Of a stretch of 64,000 nucleotides of DNA, positions 46,298 through 58,529 are shown piece after piece. The stretch spans positions 2,046,001-2,110,000 of the forward strand of contig JAWZSP010000009.1 of assembly GCA_034401135.1 (NCBI GenBank), given 5' to 3'. The DNA is from Volutella citrinella (taxonomy: Eukaryota > Ascomycota > Sordariomycetes > Hypocreales > Nectriaceae). Position numbers and translations under genes: made by a program. How positions within the stretch are numbered: the stretch's first letter is position 1; the number at the start of each line of letters is the position of its first letter. The notes under the pieces are model-generated. The model searched no databases and had not been told where the DNA came from. It saw nothing but the letters and a program-made list of their open reading frames with translations.

Positions 46298-47461
46298 TGA
46301 ACTGGAACTGTTGCTTTATTGGAGAGATTGTAATTACCTGCCGCCCTGTAGAAGTGCATCTGGTCAGGCTGAAAGCGGGAGGATTATAGCTATCACCTTA
46401 ATTGTACACACCACATCTTGTACTTGTATAATGTCCTCATTCATCGCACGTCGAATTAAGTGACGCTAAGGTCTGTCGGCTCGTATAGATAAGCCATCGA
46501 TGGCCATTCTCGCGTTGCGGGTCCTCATGTTGGTCGAGATAAGCTCTCGATAGCCATTCCCGCACTGCTTCCGACTCTGGCCCCACATGCCGACATCGCC
46601 GCCGGCATCTCCATTTGGTTTGGAGGCCGGACGCCACATCGCGTTCCATACTGTTTCGCTGTGTGGCTTACATCCTGTGATCATCGTGCGCGCTGCCTCT
46701 TCTTATCGCTATGTCCCCGTCGAAACGCGCCGTGTTTGTGAAAATATTAAGCTTGAGGCACGGACAGCTCACGATTGGGCTCGGCTCCGTCCGCAACGAA
46801 CGCAGGGGGGACTTGAGCCATGGGTGTGTCACTCAGTGTATCACCTTAGGCATGTTGGTGCTGTTGGTGGTGTCCGGATGACAGGCCGCAGGCTGTAGCT
46901 CTAAGAAAAGAAACCCCCATGACCGGGGTCTGTCAGAACTGGGGCCCATTTGCACAGCCCTGTGGATTCCCTCCCACATCCTCTAGTGCTGCGAGACACT
47001 CGGCTGTATCCCAAGGATCGCGAAAGGGCGAATGACACGCGAGAATCTCGAGAGGAAGAATGAGCTGACCAGAATACACTGAGCTGGGCTCAACACAACA
47101 ATATTGGCCCTCTTCGGACACAGCAGACAGCAGAATTCGCAGGCGATTGAGGACTGACTGGAGGCACCTGAGACAACCAAAATGCCGCTTGGGCCACTGT
47201 TGGGTCTGTTGGCTGATGGTGCAGAATGCAGTTGGTCCTGCGCACTGCTGGCCCATGCCACAATCCTAGAGGATGCTACTCTAGCCCTGCCGGTTTCGAA
47301 GCGAACTGCATGCAGCTGGACAGACTATGTCTGCATCCGCGACACGATGACCGTAGTTTGGAACCAACAGGATCTCTGTCTAGCCTATAACTAAATGGCC
47401 GGATGCCCCAGTGATCTTCCCGTCTAGCCGGGCCGAGCCATCGCAGCAAAATCGCGAAATC
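46298..47461. other. 1.2-kb gene-poor stretch
   Basis: No gene is supported. It contains two diverged copies of a 27-bp sequence (46487-46513 and 46537-46563). Confidence 0.45.
46487..46563. repeat. 27-bp imperfect direct repeat, two copies
   Basis: Both copies begin AGATAAGC and end GCCATTCTCGC or GCCATTCCCGC. They are 50 bp apart start to start and differ at five positions or fewer. Confidence 0.6.
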
Positions 47462-49440
47462 ATGACCGCAATCGTCAAAGCTTTCCTTCTGTCCGCCTTT
47501 CTATGGGCGGTGACTAGTGCTGCAAGCCTAGAGCCGGTCCTTCGCACACGCAATAGCCCTGGGACCAGTGATCGCGATACCTGGCTCGCTGTCCGAAGGG
47601 CTGTGCACGAAGCTGGAATTGTGCCACGCAGCACCAACACATCCAACAGCACGTCTCTCGACAAGAGTTGGAAAGATGCTCTGTTATTCACTTGGACAGA
47701 GTAAGTCGTGCGCAAGTCATTCTATGCGTTAGCATCGTGCTGACTTGTTCAGGGAAATCCCCGTCCGGCAGGGGAAGGGCGGCGACGTCGTTGCCAAGAC
47801 CACCATCGAGATTGTCTGCGCCGAGTGCTACATCAAAGGCTCCGCAACCGCATCGTTCAGCATCGACAAAGACTTCAACGCGACCCAGGCCATCAAGAAT
47901 GTCACCGGCCAAGTTGGCGATGAAGTCAAGGAACTGGCCACCGGCGTCATCGACTACGTGCAAGAGTACATCGAGAACACCGTCAAGAATATCACAAAGG
48001 ACGGCATCGACCTCAAAGACTTTGAGCTACCCAGCGCCAACATGAATACGAGCAACTTTGACATTGACCTGCCCGACATCCCAGAGTGCACCCTAGGCTT
48101 CGCCATCAAGGACGTGGAGCTGTACATGCAGCTCAGCACCAAGCTGTCCGGCGGCGTGACGTACACGCTTAACCTTTATACCTCGCAGACGCCCATAGGA
48201 TTCCAGGTGACTGACAAGCTCATGGTTGGCGTCGTCTTCACGATGGACCTGATTCTCAGCGTTAACGGCGAGGTCGACATTAGCAGTGGCTTTCACCTGA
48301 AGCTGGATGAGGTTGCCATGGAAATCGCAATGTTTGGCAAGAATTTGTCTGACATTAAGCTGTAAGTTGGATCTAGTTTCATTTGCCGTTTTGAGCCCTG
48401 CTAATGGCTTCTCACAGTGACGGGGGCAAGTTCGAGTTCCTCCCTGTGACCATTGAGGCGGCTGGCGTCGTCTTCCAGGGCGTCCTCCGCCTCGGTGTCA
48501 CTGCTGGCGTCAAAATCGCGTCTCCCAGCCTCTCTGTCGGACCATTCAGTACCGATTCAAGCGCCGGCATCGAAGTCGGCGTCTTTGCCAAGCTTGCCGA
48601 CTTTGTTGCCAACGTCACCACGGCCGACGAGGAGCAGCGCAAGAAGATTAAAAAGGACTGCCCGGTCGTTGTTGAGCAGTCGTTCCAGGTTGCCGTTGGA
48701 GCTGCTGCTGGTGCCACTGTGGCTCTCCTGAATAATACATGGGGTCCTGTGCCCAGCACCGAGATTCCCATTTACTACACCACCATGCCTCACGAATGTG
48801 CTCCCTCAAAGACAAGCGCAACGACCCAGGCAGTTGTCACAACCTCAGCAAGCTTGAGGAAGAGAGTCGATGATGATAAAAGCATGAAGACGACCACGCT
48901 GAGCACCGAGGTGAAATACACCGGTGTTGTTTGTCTGTCTACCGGCTTGGTCAACTGCCCCGCGTCGCAGCAGTCTACCCGCATCACTACCTTGACTAAG
49001 ACGTTTGTCACTGTGGTGCCCTCGACCGTCAAGAGTGTTCCCTTCCCGGAATCAACGCAATCAAAGGTGCAGAGCGTCGTTAAGTTTGGCGAGGGGGCCA
49101 ACAAGCTTGAGGCAGTGTCCGGCAGTCCGACGTCCTATGTTCCACCACCGACGCCTGAGCCCACCACATCGGCCACCCAGGCGCCGAATAGCGAGGGTGC
49201 CAAGAACGGCAGTGATGAGAAACATGCTAGTGGTAGTAGTGGTGTGCCCAAGAATGTCATCATTGGTGTCTGTGCTGGAGTCGGTGGTGCTCTAGTCATT
49301 GGTGCGGTTGCTGCGTTTATGTGAGTCAAATCTCGAACATCTTTCCGGTTAGTTCATAATGGCTAATGATCTGTCTTTCCAGCGTTTTCCGAAAGCGAAG
49401 AAGTGAAAAGGAGCTTAATCGTTGGGATGCTTCCAGCTAA
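47462..49440 (+). CDS. Secretory-pathway single-pass membrane protein of unknown function
   Basis: Exons 47462-47700, 47753-48361, 48418-49320 and 49383-49440 encode 602 residues. There is a signal peptide (FLLSAFLWAVTSAASLE) and a large beta-rich, lightly glycosylatable ectodomain with one early Cys pair (IVCAECYIKG). A Ser/Thr/Pro stalk follows (PPPTPEPTTSATQAP), then one transmembrane helix (NVIIGVCAGVGGALVIGAVAAF) and a short basic cytosolic tail, FRKRRSEKELNRWDASS. The layout resembles fungal cell-surface sensors or adhesin-like proteins, but I recognise no domain. It probably stands at the plasma membrane facing the wall. It has no evident functional link to its neighbours. Confidence 0.8.
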
Positions 49441-49928
49441 GTCATACGTATCAGTGACTTGAGGTCAGGTTTGGTGTTTCTTGGTTGCAGTATACCGGCG
49501 TGTTGGGGTCGAGAAGGGACTGCATCTGGACTGGGTGAGAATATTGTGAGAATTTTACAGGCGAGACAGGGAGTTTTGGTCTAGTATGGGATATTGTGTT
49601 TAGAGGGAACTGTCGCCCAGCTAAATTAGTTATGAACGCACGCCATGTTGATCATGTCGCCCTTGAGATTTTTGCTGAGCCGTTTTGATGCTTGTTTCCT
49701 TGAGGTGATTCCGGACATCAAACAGATCACTGGGCACGTGAGGAAGATGTTATCAAGAAGCCATTTAATTTGCTAACAACGTCTCACCAATGTTAAACCA
49801 TCAGGGCTAACTTGTAGGATTACGCACACCCATCGCTATTAACAATTGACGGTGACAACACTCAGCCGACACAAATCACTCGCACCTCAAGACGTGGTAT
49901 GGGTCGGACCGCAGCCTGTTTGCCCTAA
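49441..49928. other. Intergenic, convergent 3' ends
   Basis: This 488 bp AT-richer spacer lies between two converging genes; nothing is recognised. Confidence 0.5.
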
Positions 49929-51925
49929 TCAAACGGGTTTTGCCGACTCAGCCGCCTCATCCTTGCTCTCCGCAGCAGTAGCAGTCTTGGCGTAATTCTC
50001 AAGCCCAGAGAGTCGGACAGGATCTGACGAGTCAAAGAACGCAGCCTCTGGGAACTGAGCTGCAGTTCGTCGATCCAGCTATTTATATGATTAGAATTTG
50101 CACAGCCCCAAAGAATGATATCGCAACTTACCCAGGCTACAACCCATAGGAGCGGTAGCATAAGACCAATGACGACAATCATGCTGATCCATCCATTCTT
50201 CCAATACGGCGCTTCGTTGGCAGGGAACAGGACAATGCCCCACCAGGTGTAGAGGATTTGAGCAAAGGCATTCATACTGGTGACAGTGACACTGCGAAGA
50301 GCGTCGTCGCCCCCACGTTGACAGATGATGTTGGCCCAGCCAAACAGGAGAGGATTGACAATGTATGCGGAACCAGCAAGGTAGTACGCAAACATGGTAG
50401 CACCCCATGGCGCTGACTTGATGAACAAGATGATGGTTGAGACGAGTTGCAAGCCACAAGCCACAATACCCATGGGCACACGGCGACCAGTTGAGTCGAT
50501 GAATATGGCCGCAAGCATGTTGGAGACGATGCCCATGGCTTGGATGCCGAGGGGATACGTATTGACTTGGGCCTGGGTAAAGTGACCCTGCTTAGAGTGG
50601 TACTTGAGCCACAGGAGGTAAAGATTCTGGACCGAAAACGCCTCCAGAGCGGAGCAGACCATGGCAAACATGCACAGGATGTAAAACGCAGGCGAGCCAA
50701 ACACTCGCTTGGCCAAGGACCACGGGTTGATGTTGTGGCCGTCTTCTCGCTTCGGGGGGAGTCTGTCCAGGGCTAATATCTTTTCCTGAGCGCTAATCCA
50801 GCTGGCTTTGGTATGCTCAGGCACGTCTGGGAAGGTCAGGTAGCCCAAGATTGCGATGGGACAGGTGATGATGCCATCGATGATGAAGACCCATTGCCAT
50901 CCTGCTAGTCCGGCCTGCAGGGGTTAGCCGGCGGAATTTAGAACATTGAAAGGTATACTCACGTGTCCATCCATTCCCTTGTAAATAGCGGTCATCATGA
51001 TTCCAGCAAACATAGACCCTGCCTGTCCGGATGCTGTAAAGATGGCTGTTCTCTTCGCAATCTCGCGGGGTTTGCTGGTGGCGCTTGTTAGCATAGGCCA
51101 GTGCCTGGGGATGAAACGTGTCAACTTACTACCAGGAACCAATGCAGTAGATAGTACCGCAGTAAGTGGATGCCTCGACAAGGCCTAGAAAGAACCGCAC
51201 CACGCAAAGTTGCACGTACGTCTTGCAAGCTGCGCTGCACATGGTCAAGCCGGCCCAGATGAGGACCATGGTTGGGAACCAAATGCGCGGCGGGACCTTT
51301 TGAATGACAATGCCGTGGGGGATCTGTCCAAGCACGTATCTACACTTTGTTAGACGGGTCTGGCCACTTCCTCAACGCGCTGTTTTATCGGAGAGGGTAT
51401 CAATCCCTCCCGCGGCAGGCATGGGGAGTTGGGAACATGTAAGGACCTACCCAGCAGTTGTCATGGCCAACAGCACATTATACTGGTTCCCTTTGAGATC
51501 GAGGGCCTCTTGCAATCCGGCAACCTAGAAGAAGGGTTAATAACGACCACATATATTTTCTGCGCAGGCGTCGCTTACATAGGCGTTGGCAAAAGCAGCT
51601 CGGTCGAGGTAGTTGAAGAAGAAGCTGAGACAGCAATACGTCTAAACACCCGGATCAACAACCATACACTTGGGAATCAATTCATTCACTGAAAACTCAC
51701 GAGGATGAAGAAGTCTGGTCAACAAATCAGCAGCTGCCCTTCGGACAGAAACAAGTCCCACTTACCGAGCTTTTGGACGAGCCACTTTTCCTCCTTTGTC
51801 TTTGATTCGTCGCCCAGCACAAGATCTGCGACCCCGTGTTAGAGTGTTGGTCATGGCTCGGCACATATTTTCACATTACCTTTAAGCTTTTGGCCGAAGC
51901 CCCGGCGGGGTGTTGCAGAGTCCAT
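49929..51925 (-). CDS. MFS permease, TNA1/Dal5-like
   Basis: Nine exons (51925-51880, 51825-51766, 51714-51701, 51641-51579, 51524-51451, 51339-51130, 51074-50963, 50914-50132, 50078-49929) give 503 residues. The first helix reads FFILTYCCLSFFFNYLDRAA, then GNQYNVLLAMTTAGYVLGQI. A second-half segment ends in LDRRTAAQFPEAAF, typical of TNA1 (nicotinate) relatives. Exon 3 is a 14-base micro-exon. The frame upstream of the ATG is open but has no earlier ATG. It is a proton-coupled organic-anion importer at the plasma membrane. It is divergent from another MFS gene with 485 bp between the ATGs, and heads the putative amidohydrolase/aldo-keto reductase cluster. Confidence 0.88.
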
Positions 51926-52410
51926 GATGTCGTGCTGACTTGGAAGTTGAATGGCCTCGTCTGAAACCAGAAGATCGGCGTGCTTTTGTGCAATTCCAGA
52001 CTCTGAGATTCCCCGGACGCTATCGCCACGACCCTGCAGGAAGAACCGATATGCCAATCTAGACCGTGAGCGGGGGAATCAAGGGTGCACGGCGGAGCGG
52101 GTCTCTAGATAAAGTGGCCCGCAAAAGATAAGTTGGCGCCAGGCATTCGGGACAGCTACCCGAGTCAGTAGCCCAGTGCGTCGCCATCGGGTAGCGGATC
52201 GGGAAGGCAAGAGTTTACGGCCCGAGTTGCGGCATTCTCCGAGATGGGCAATTGGTTCCATTTGATGCATCTACTCATTCAAACAAAATCAACGAGTAGA
52301 CAAAATGCTGCACCAGTCTTGGCTGTCCGTGTACCCATTGTCTGGACGATGCTGTCTATGTCCCCATCAATTGGATCACAAACTTGGTCAATATCGCCAA
52401 AGCTTACAGA
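51926..52410. promoter_or_regulatory. Divergent promoter of two permeases with an inverted CTACCCGA/TCGGGTAG pair
   Basis: CTACCCGA at 52156-52163 and ATCGGGTAGC at 52186-52195 form an inverted pair about 30 bp apart start to start. A second GGATCGGG lies just after. Similar words occur near 60.9 and 63.14 kb in the same cluster. Confidence 0.5.
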
Positions 52411-54114
52411 ATGACCATCGGACAAAGCAATGAACACACTCCTCTTCTACGAGATGAGCCTCTGCGTACGAAGCCGTCTTTGTTTTCACCGGCCAACAGG
52501 ATCTTGCTGGCGGGATGCCTCATTTCCATCGCCTTGAGCTTCACCCAGGTCCCGTAAGTCTGTTTTTCTTTCTGATGCATTGATGATATGCTGAAGGGCC
52601 AAGAATTCTCTACGTGTTTCGCTTGATGGAATGCGAAGACTTCTATCGCCACAACGCAGTGCAACATGGCGCCGATCGATGCAACCGGCCCGAGATTAAT
52701 TCAGGCACCGCTGCCCAAATCTCCATCTTGGGGCTGTCCACAACCTTTTGCGGCGTGTTGAACCTCTTCTTTGCTGGCTGGCAGATTGGGCGATGGGGCA
52801 CGCGCACAGCTTTGGTCCTGCAGACTGCCTTTCCGGCGTTGAGGGTCGCGATACAGGCTGTGGGTGTTTCCGTTGGAGCGAGGGAGGGCATCATCATCGT
52901 CCAGTCCAGCCAGATCATTACGCTGATTGGCGGAATGTCGGGCTACCTTCTCGTGCTGAACACGGCCGCCGGGGAATTAGTTGCACCCTCGGAACGGACT
53001 GCAATGTTTGGCATGCTCCAGGGCAGCGTCATGGTCGGCACAGCCATCGGATACCTTCTGGGTGGCATAGTCGGCGACGCCTGGGGCATCCGGCATCCCT
53101 TTGAGATTGCAGCTGTTCTCTTCTCTGCCTCGAGTCTGTACGCGGCACTGTGGGTTCCGTACATCAGCCCTTCTGCCCTAAACGGTGGCGCAATCAAGTC
53201 TCAAACGTCACGGCTGAAGGAACTCATGGGAGGCCTTGGAGTTCTAAAGGCCAAAACGTTGCGCCTAGACAATGGCAAGAGCGTCAAGCACCGTGGAATC
53301 ACATTCCTTGCCCTGGGTGTCTTCACTGGTGTCTTGGCCACTGGATACGCGCCGATCTTGATCCAAATGTACTCGACGGCTGCTTTTGGCTTCCTCCCTA
53401 GCGAGAATGGGTACCTGATGGCAACAAACTCGCTTATACGCGGTGCCTTTCTTTTCTTTATATTCCCCAAGATCATCACAAAAGGCCGTGCTTGGTGCTC
53501 AGCCAAGAGCAAGAGCTCTACGGAAGCATCACCAGGGGAATCTCGGGTGCCAGTGACTGAGGCCGCGATGGCGACGGAAAACGAAGATACTGTGCAAGAA
53601 GCTGCTAGCGGCCAGGAATTCGATCTTCTCTTCCTCCGATGGAGTCTGGTAATTGATGGTCTCGTCACGGCGTCTACGGCCTTTGCAACTCAAAAGTGGC
53701 ACATCTATTTTGGTAAGCAAGGATGAGCCTTTGGCTGTGATGCTAGATCTGACTTCAACTCCAGCGGGCTTCCTACTTCCGCTTGCTTCAGGCTCAGCGC
53801 CGGCGAGTAAGGGCGTGATTACGGAAATGTGCAAGCCATCGGAACGCGCCGAGGCATTACAAGCCATGACGCTCGTGGAGAATGTCGCAATGTTGTCTAC
53901 ATTGGGTCTCTTTGGATTCATTTTTGCAGCATTCTCGGTTGTTGGAAAGGCATACATGACATTTTACTGCAATGCTGTAAGTTCCCGACAAGTCGATGTT
54001 GGCCAACGAAATAAACTGACCAATTTGCAGGCCGTAGCCCTACTGGCAGTGGCGGTACTGAGCTTTTCAAACTTTCCACCACCAAATAGTAAGCTTCAAT
54101 CGGACGAAGACTGA
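52411..54114 (+). CDS. MFS transporter, drug/metabolite-efflux-like
   Basis: Exons 52411-52553, 52604-53712, 53765-53976 and 54031-54114 give 515 residues. It begins with an acidic N-terminus containing HTPLLRDEPL (a dileucine-like sorting motif) and has about 12 membrane segments. GRWGTRTALVLQTAFPALR fills the helix 2-3 loop, and a second half lies after a long Ser/Thr/Glu loop (SSTEASPGESRVPVTEAAMA). It resembles MFS members related to proton-coupled folate and tetracycline-type transporters rather than the Dal5 group, so export is as likely as import. It shares a promoter with the TNA1-like permease, which suggests uptake of a substrate and release of a product or protection from it. The substrate is unknown. 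Confidence 0.82.
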
Positions 54115-54938
54115 TATAGGGATGTTATGGGCGATATGAGCATTGGATTGTATCTTTGTCTATCCTAGATTCGTAGAAAGAATCTTGAACGTCACAGCAA
54201 AAGAATCAGACTTTAGAACAAAAATAGAATAGTCGGGAGAAGGGTGTTCATGAGTTGTAATTCACAGTCGTGCAGCTCGGATGTCGCAGTTGCTCGTTGC
54301 TACTAAGTTTGTATCTGCCTAGCTGGTGAAGTTTCCTGGATGCACCCTGAGGGGCCAAATACAGCCAGAGCCGGGCTTATCACAAGAAGAATTGTATTTA
54401 ATAATAGAACAAGCAACGAATATTTCGTCTTTTACTTTCCGGAGGTATGTAAATGTTTCCTTCCTCGGCTACTCTCACAAAAACATGCTCCTTTTCCTAT
54501 TTCAAGGTCCATAACGCCCTTACCCCGACGAAATCGGATGGATCGAAGTGCATTCCCTGGCCTCTGAGTCGCTAGGGTGGTCAATGTTTGGCCAATGTGA
54601 TGTCGGAGGTAGAAGTAGTCCCCGCATCTTCCCCAGAGTCCCGCTATCCCGAACCCCTCACTCGCGATTCCACAGCCATCGGGTCTCAGATCTGGCGCCA
54701 ACCGCCGATAGCATGTGGAAAGCAGAGATTACGATTTACCCCGCCCTTTTCCCTGTCGGATCGCTCATCGGGCTACAAAGTTCACGGGCCGTCTGCTTCC
54801 GAATTCGATAGCAAGGCCGCAAGATTAGACCCTGGGCGTCCAAGGTCGCATATGCGGATAGCTATAATTGTCATAACCCATTTCTGATACCTGCTGAGCG
54901 GGAAAACAGCCAAATTGTCGATTTCAACGCCCCCCAAC
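54115..54938. other. Intergenic between transporter and TIGR04076-like gene
   Basis: This 824 bp stretch has no recognisable gene. The last part is presumed promoter of the small gene at 54939. Confidence 0.45.
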
Positions 54939-55353
54939 ATGTCAGCCGAGCCCGTAAAGAACGACACATTTTCTTTGTACGATCTGCGCGTAGAGGTCGT
55001 CTGCCCCGAGGGCGAGAAGATCCTCTGCGGGGCGAAACATGGCGACTATTTCACCCTGACGGGGGAGATGTTGCACTTGCCACCTGGACAAGGGATAAGC
55101 ATCTACAGTCTAAGTGCGGCTGCTTAAACGTCTGTCTTGGTATAGATGACATGCTGACACTGGCCAAGGCGCTGTATTGCCGCTACTGGCAGCGAAACAG
55201 AGAATGACCCATGCCCATGACTGGATGAGCACAGACGCACTGGTGGCCTGCCCAGACCCGAATTGCAAGTCAGTGTTGAAGATAATCCGGCTTGGGGTTC
55301 GTGAATTCAGTCACGCGGAGACAACGGTGGTTGGACTGGAGGGGAATTCGTGA
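54939..55353 (+). CDS. Small TIGR04076-family protein
   Basis: Exons 54939-55113 and 55169-55353 encode 119 residues. Joining them restores the family pattern. LYDLRVEVVCPEGEKILCGAK and GDYFTLTGEMLHLPPGQG come first. The junction SLSAVLPLLAAKQR follows, then the Cys motif DALVACPDPNCKSVLKIIRLG with its CPDPNC pair. The family is widespread in bacteria and fungi, has no proven biochemical role, and often lies in gene clusters. The intron donor is GTGCGG, weaker than usual, but it is the only one that keeps the family alignment, and the branch point CTGAC and acceptor CCAAG fit. It lies upstream of the Zn2Cys6 regulator on the same strand. Confidence 0.75.
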
Positions 55354-55677
55354 CGGGCCGGAATCGTGGAGCGAGCAGGACGGTCTGAAACTTGATAGCC
55401 TAGTGTCAACTTGGGAGTCATCGGGTCTGCTTGTCGGGCAACCGTACTGTATCCGATTGGCAAAGCGATGCCCCAGTACAAGCGATGGCACACTAGTATC
55501 AGTAGCGCGATTGCAACGCGGGGTAGAGGCCCCTCTTATCTCTAGCTAAAGGCAAACGGGTACTGTGGACCTTGACATGATTCGGTTCTTATCGGGTGCG
55601 TGTCTCTTTATCAAGCCGGCCAGTCTGTTTCCCCACAACACTCCAGCGCTCAACTGCCCTCGTCCGTACCCGAAGCC
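55354..55677. other. Promoter region of the cluster Zn2Cys6 gene
   Basis: This 324 bp region holds weak relatives of the cluster word: CGGGTA near 55557 and TACCCG about 10 bp before the ATG. No gene is seen. Confidence 0.4.
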
Positions 55678-58418
55678 ATGTCGCTTCAATCCATTGACCT
55701 TTCAGGGGAGGGCAGGCCAGCACCCGAGCCGAGGCGGCCGGACCTTGCTCTTTCCCAGCTGATTGGGGTCCAACGCAAACGGAACAGGATACCAGACGAC
55801 CAGAGGAAGAGAGTGAGGGTAGCGTACGTGCTATTGCTGCCTCCTACCTGCTTGAACTCATGTTGCGAGTAAAACGCAGAGCGCTAACACTCGGTCGGCA
55901 ACGACATAGCTGCGAAGACTGTCGAAGAAATAAGCTGCGCTGCGATGGCTCGACACCCTGCGAGCGGTGTGACGAAACAGGGAAGCACTGCCAGTACACG
56001 CTACTATCTGGAACGGATTCGAGAAAACGTGTCAAAACGCCTGTCTCGGGCGAAGCCAGCAGTGAGAAGTTGCAGCTACTTCAACATATTTTCGAAATGA
56101 CGTACCCCGACGTACCCAAAGACATTGAGAGTCTGCGAAAGTTCCATCTTCTCCTCCAAACCGACCCTTCCGAGCGGCGACAGCTCCATGGGATGGGGCA
56201 GAACGATCTCGTCACATTGGACAGCAGAGGGTGTGAAGAAACTGTCAACGATGGTGTGTTTGAAGGCAACGAGCCCAACCGGGCTACCTCCATGACAGTC
56301 GTGAGCCAGGGCAAGACACGTGAGTATAGACTCCGAAAGTGCCTCATCCAGCAGACTACGCATACTTAATCCACGGATTGTACAGACTTTGAAGGAGGAT
56401 CCTCGCTCTGGTGCTTTTTCCGATCCGTTAGGCTTGCATTCACCGACGGAGCTGCCCAGGATGTTAATGATGCCGAAGTGGTAAGAACTTTCCCATTCTA
56501 TTTTCTCTAGTCTTTGCAGGAGGACCCCAGCCCAGATCTCTCATGTTGACGAGCTCTCAGGAATGTATTGAGCAACCTGTTCCTCGAATATCGAACAATT
56601 TTGGTGCAGACTGGCTCACGGGAATCATGAATGCCTTACCACCACGAGAAGTCGTCCACTTTCTGACCGATACATACTTCCAACTCGCCCAAGCCAACTA
56701 TTTCTGCCTCCACCCGGAAATATTCTCCAGAAAGCTCACTGCATTCTACAACGGCTCCCATGAATTTGAGACAGGCTCAAGCCTCAGCTCCCGCAGATCT
56801 ATCGAGTTTGTGTCGGTCCTCTTCATGGTACTAGCGATGGGAAGCCAGTTTGCCGAGATTGGGGAGAGCGTAGGCACCGAATCTGCGGAGAAGAGTAGCG
56901 CAGTAGACGAGAGCTTGCTTGCCGGAGACTGGTTTTCTTTGCACAACCTATCCCGCATAAAAATCCCAAAGTCTGCACAAAACCCAGGCTGGAGGTTCTA
57001 CGAAGTCTCCAAGAGACTGCTACCAGAAATTGTCTCCTCATCTTCCATGGCCAGCATTCAGGCATGCCTGCTCCAGGGCATCTATCTCCCCAGTACGACT
57101 GACAGAGATGCGGGCTGCAATCTTCTGGGACTAGCATTGAGGATGGCAATTAACATGGGTCTACATAGGTCCTTTGGAGAGAGCTCACTACACGCACATG
57201 TTCGAGAGCTGCGCAACAGGCTGTGGTGGAGTGTTTATGTTGCGGACCGCCTCTTCAGTATTGACATGGGCCGGCCGCTGGCAATCAACGACTCGGAGAT
57301 TGACGCCCCATTTCCCAAAGAGATGGCAGAATGGAAGGATGAACAAGGAGTCCCTGTGCCAATCGACGGGTTGGTGTCTCTTGCGAAACTCTGTCGCGTC
57401 CTGGGCCGCATCGTGGATACCGTATATTGTAAGGCTGTGTCTGAGAAAGGGTCCACGATCCGACCAGAGGAGTTGCAGAAGCTGAAACAACAACTCCGCA
57501 ACTGGAGAGAAAATTTGCCCACGCACATCAACATCGACAGTCTCACGACGCGCTCCGAGGCTCATCTCGCATTGGCCTATCACCAAGCCATCATCCTACT
57601 GACGCGGCCGTACTTGAACTATCTAGCAGCATCAACCTCACCTGACAAGGGCGACAGAACTGAAGGCACAAAATTCCTCGAGCAGCAGGCCCAGGTGTGT
57701 GTCGACGCAGCAGTTGCTTCTATCAAGGTCATCTCAGCCCTGAGGTCCCGGGCAATGCTATGCACCTTTTCGTTCCACGACTCCCTCTACTGCTCATCGG
57801 CTTTGTACGTTGTAATCTTGGCGAGCCAGAAGCTAAACCATGCAATGGTCGTTCCCGAAGGCGTTTTCCGACAAGGAATCTACGCTCTGCTGGAGCTCGC
57901 CAAAGGAAGCAAGATTGCTGCACTGAGCTTGAAAGGCATTATCCAAGCTCTGTCCATCGCATCAGCGAAGAAAGACCGTGCGACTAACGAAAGTTTGGCT
58001 GCTTCTACAAAGAATCCAGAGAAACCTCATGAGAAAGGTAGACTAGCGTGGAAAGCATGGAAGATGTCAGCGGCGGACTCGAGAGCACCAACTAGGTGCA
58101 CGACGCCTTCTGAGATACCCGACAGGGTGACTGCGCCAGAAACGGCTTCAAAGAGGGTAAGTTCGCAGTCCCATTGCTGAAAAACTTACTAATTAGTATT
58201 AGGCGGATTACACACATACAGCAAGTGAGCCATTTCAGCTGGAAGTCCCAAAATACACGTTTGGCGGTCAACAGGGATACATGGATAGCATTAATGCCAG
58301 CCATCTGCTGAGTTTCCCACTGGACGGTATGAGGCAATTCGATCTTCCTGCGATGGTCTCGGATGACAGTATGGAAGCTTTGTTTGGCGACACAGACTCT
58401 GGTCAGCTTTGGTTCTAG
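55678..58418 (+). CDS. Zn2Cys6 fungal transcription factor (amidohydrolase cluster)
   Basis: Exons 55678-55823, 55910-56319, 56386-56480, 56561-58156 and 58203-58418 encode about 820 residues. An intron falls just before the zinc cluster CEDCRRNKLRCDGSTPCERC...C, which has the standard x2-x6-x5-x2-x6 spacing. A middle homology domain follows (NPGWRFYEVSKRLLPEI, then LRNRLWWSVYVADRLFSIDMGRP), the typical fungal-specific region. The acceptor of intron 3 is ambiguous: 56530 is also in phase and would add ten residues. The C-terminus is acidic (DDSMEALFGDTDSGQLWF), plausible as an activation domain. It is the only regulator inside the 50-64 kb block and so the likely reader of its shared TCGGGTAG words. 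Confidence 0.87.
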
Positions 58419-58529
58419 CAAGCGCACCAAATCAATATTAAAGATTCTTCGACAAATTGAAAGCGTAAGGACTTTGGAATTTGCGTGAAGTATATTGAAA
58501 TGAACCCTAAACATATGAAGATCTGCCTT

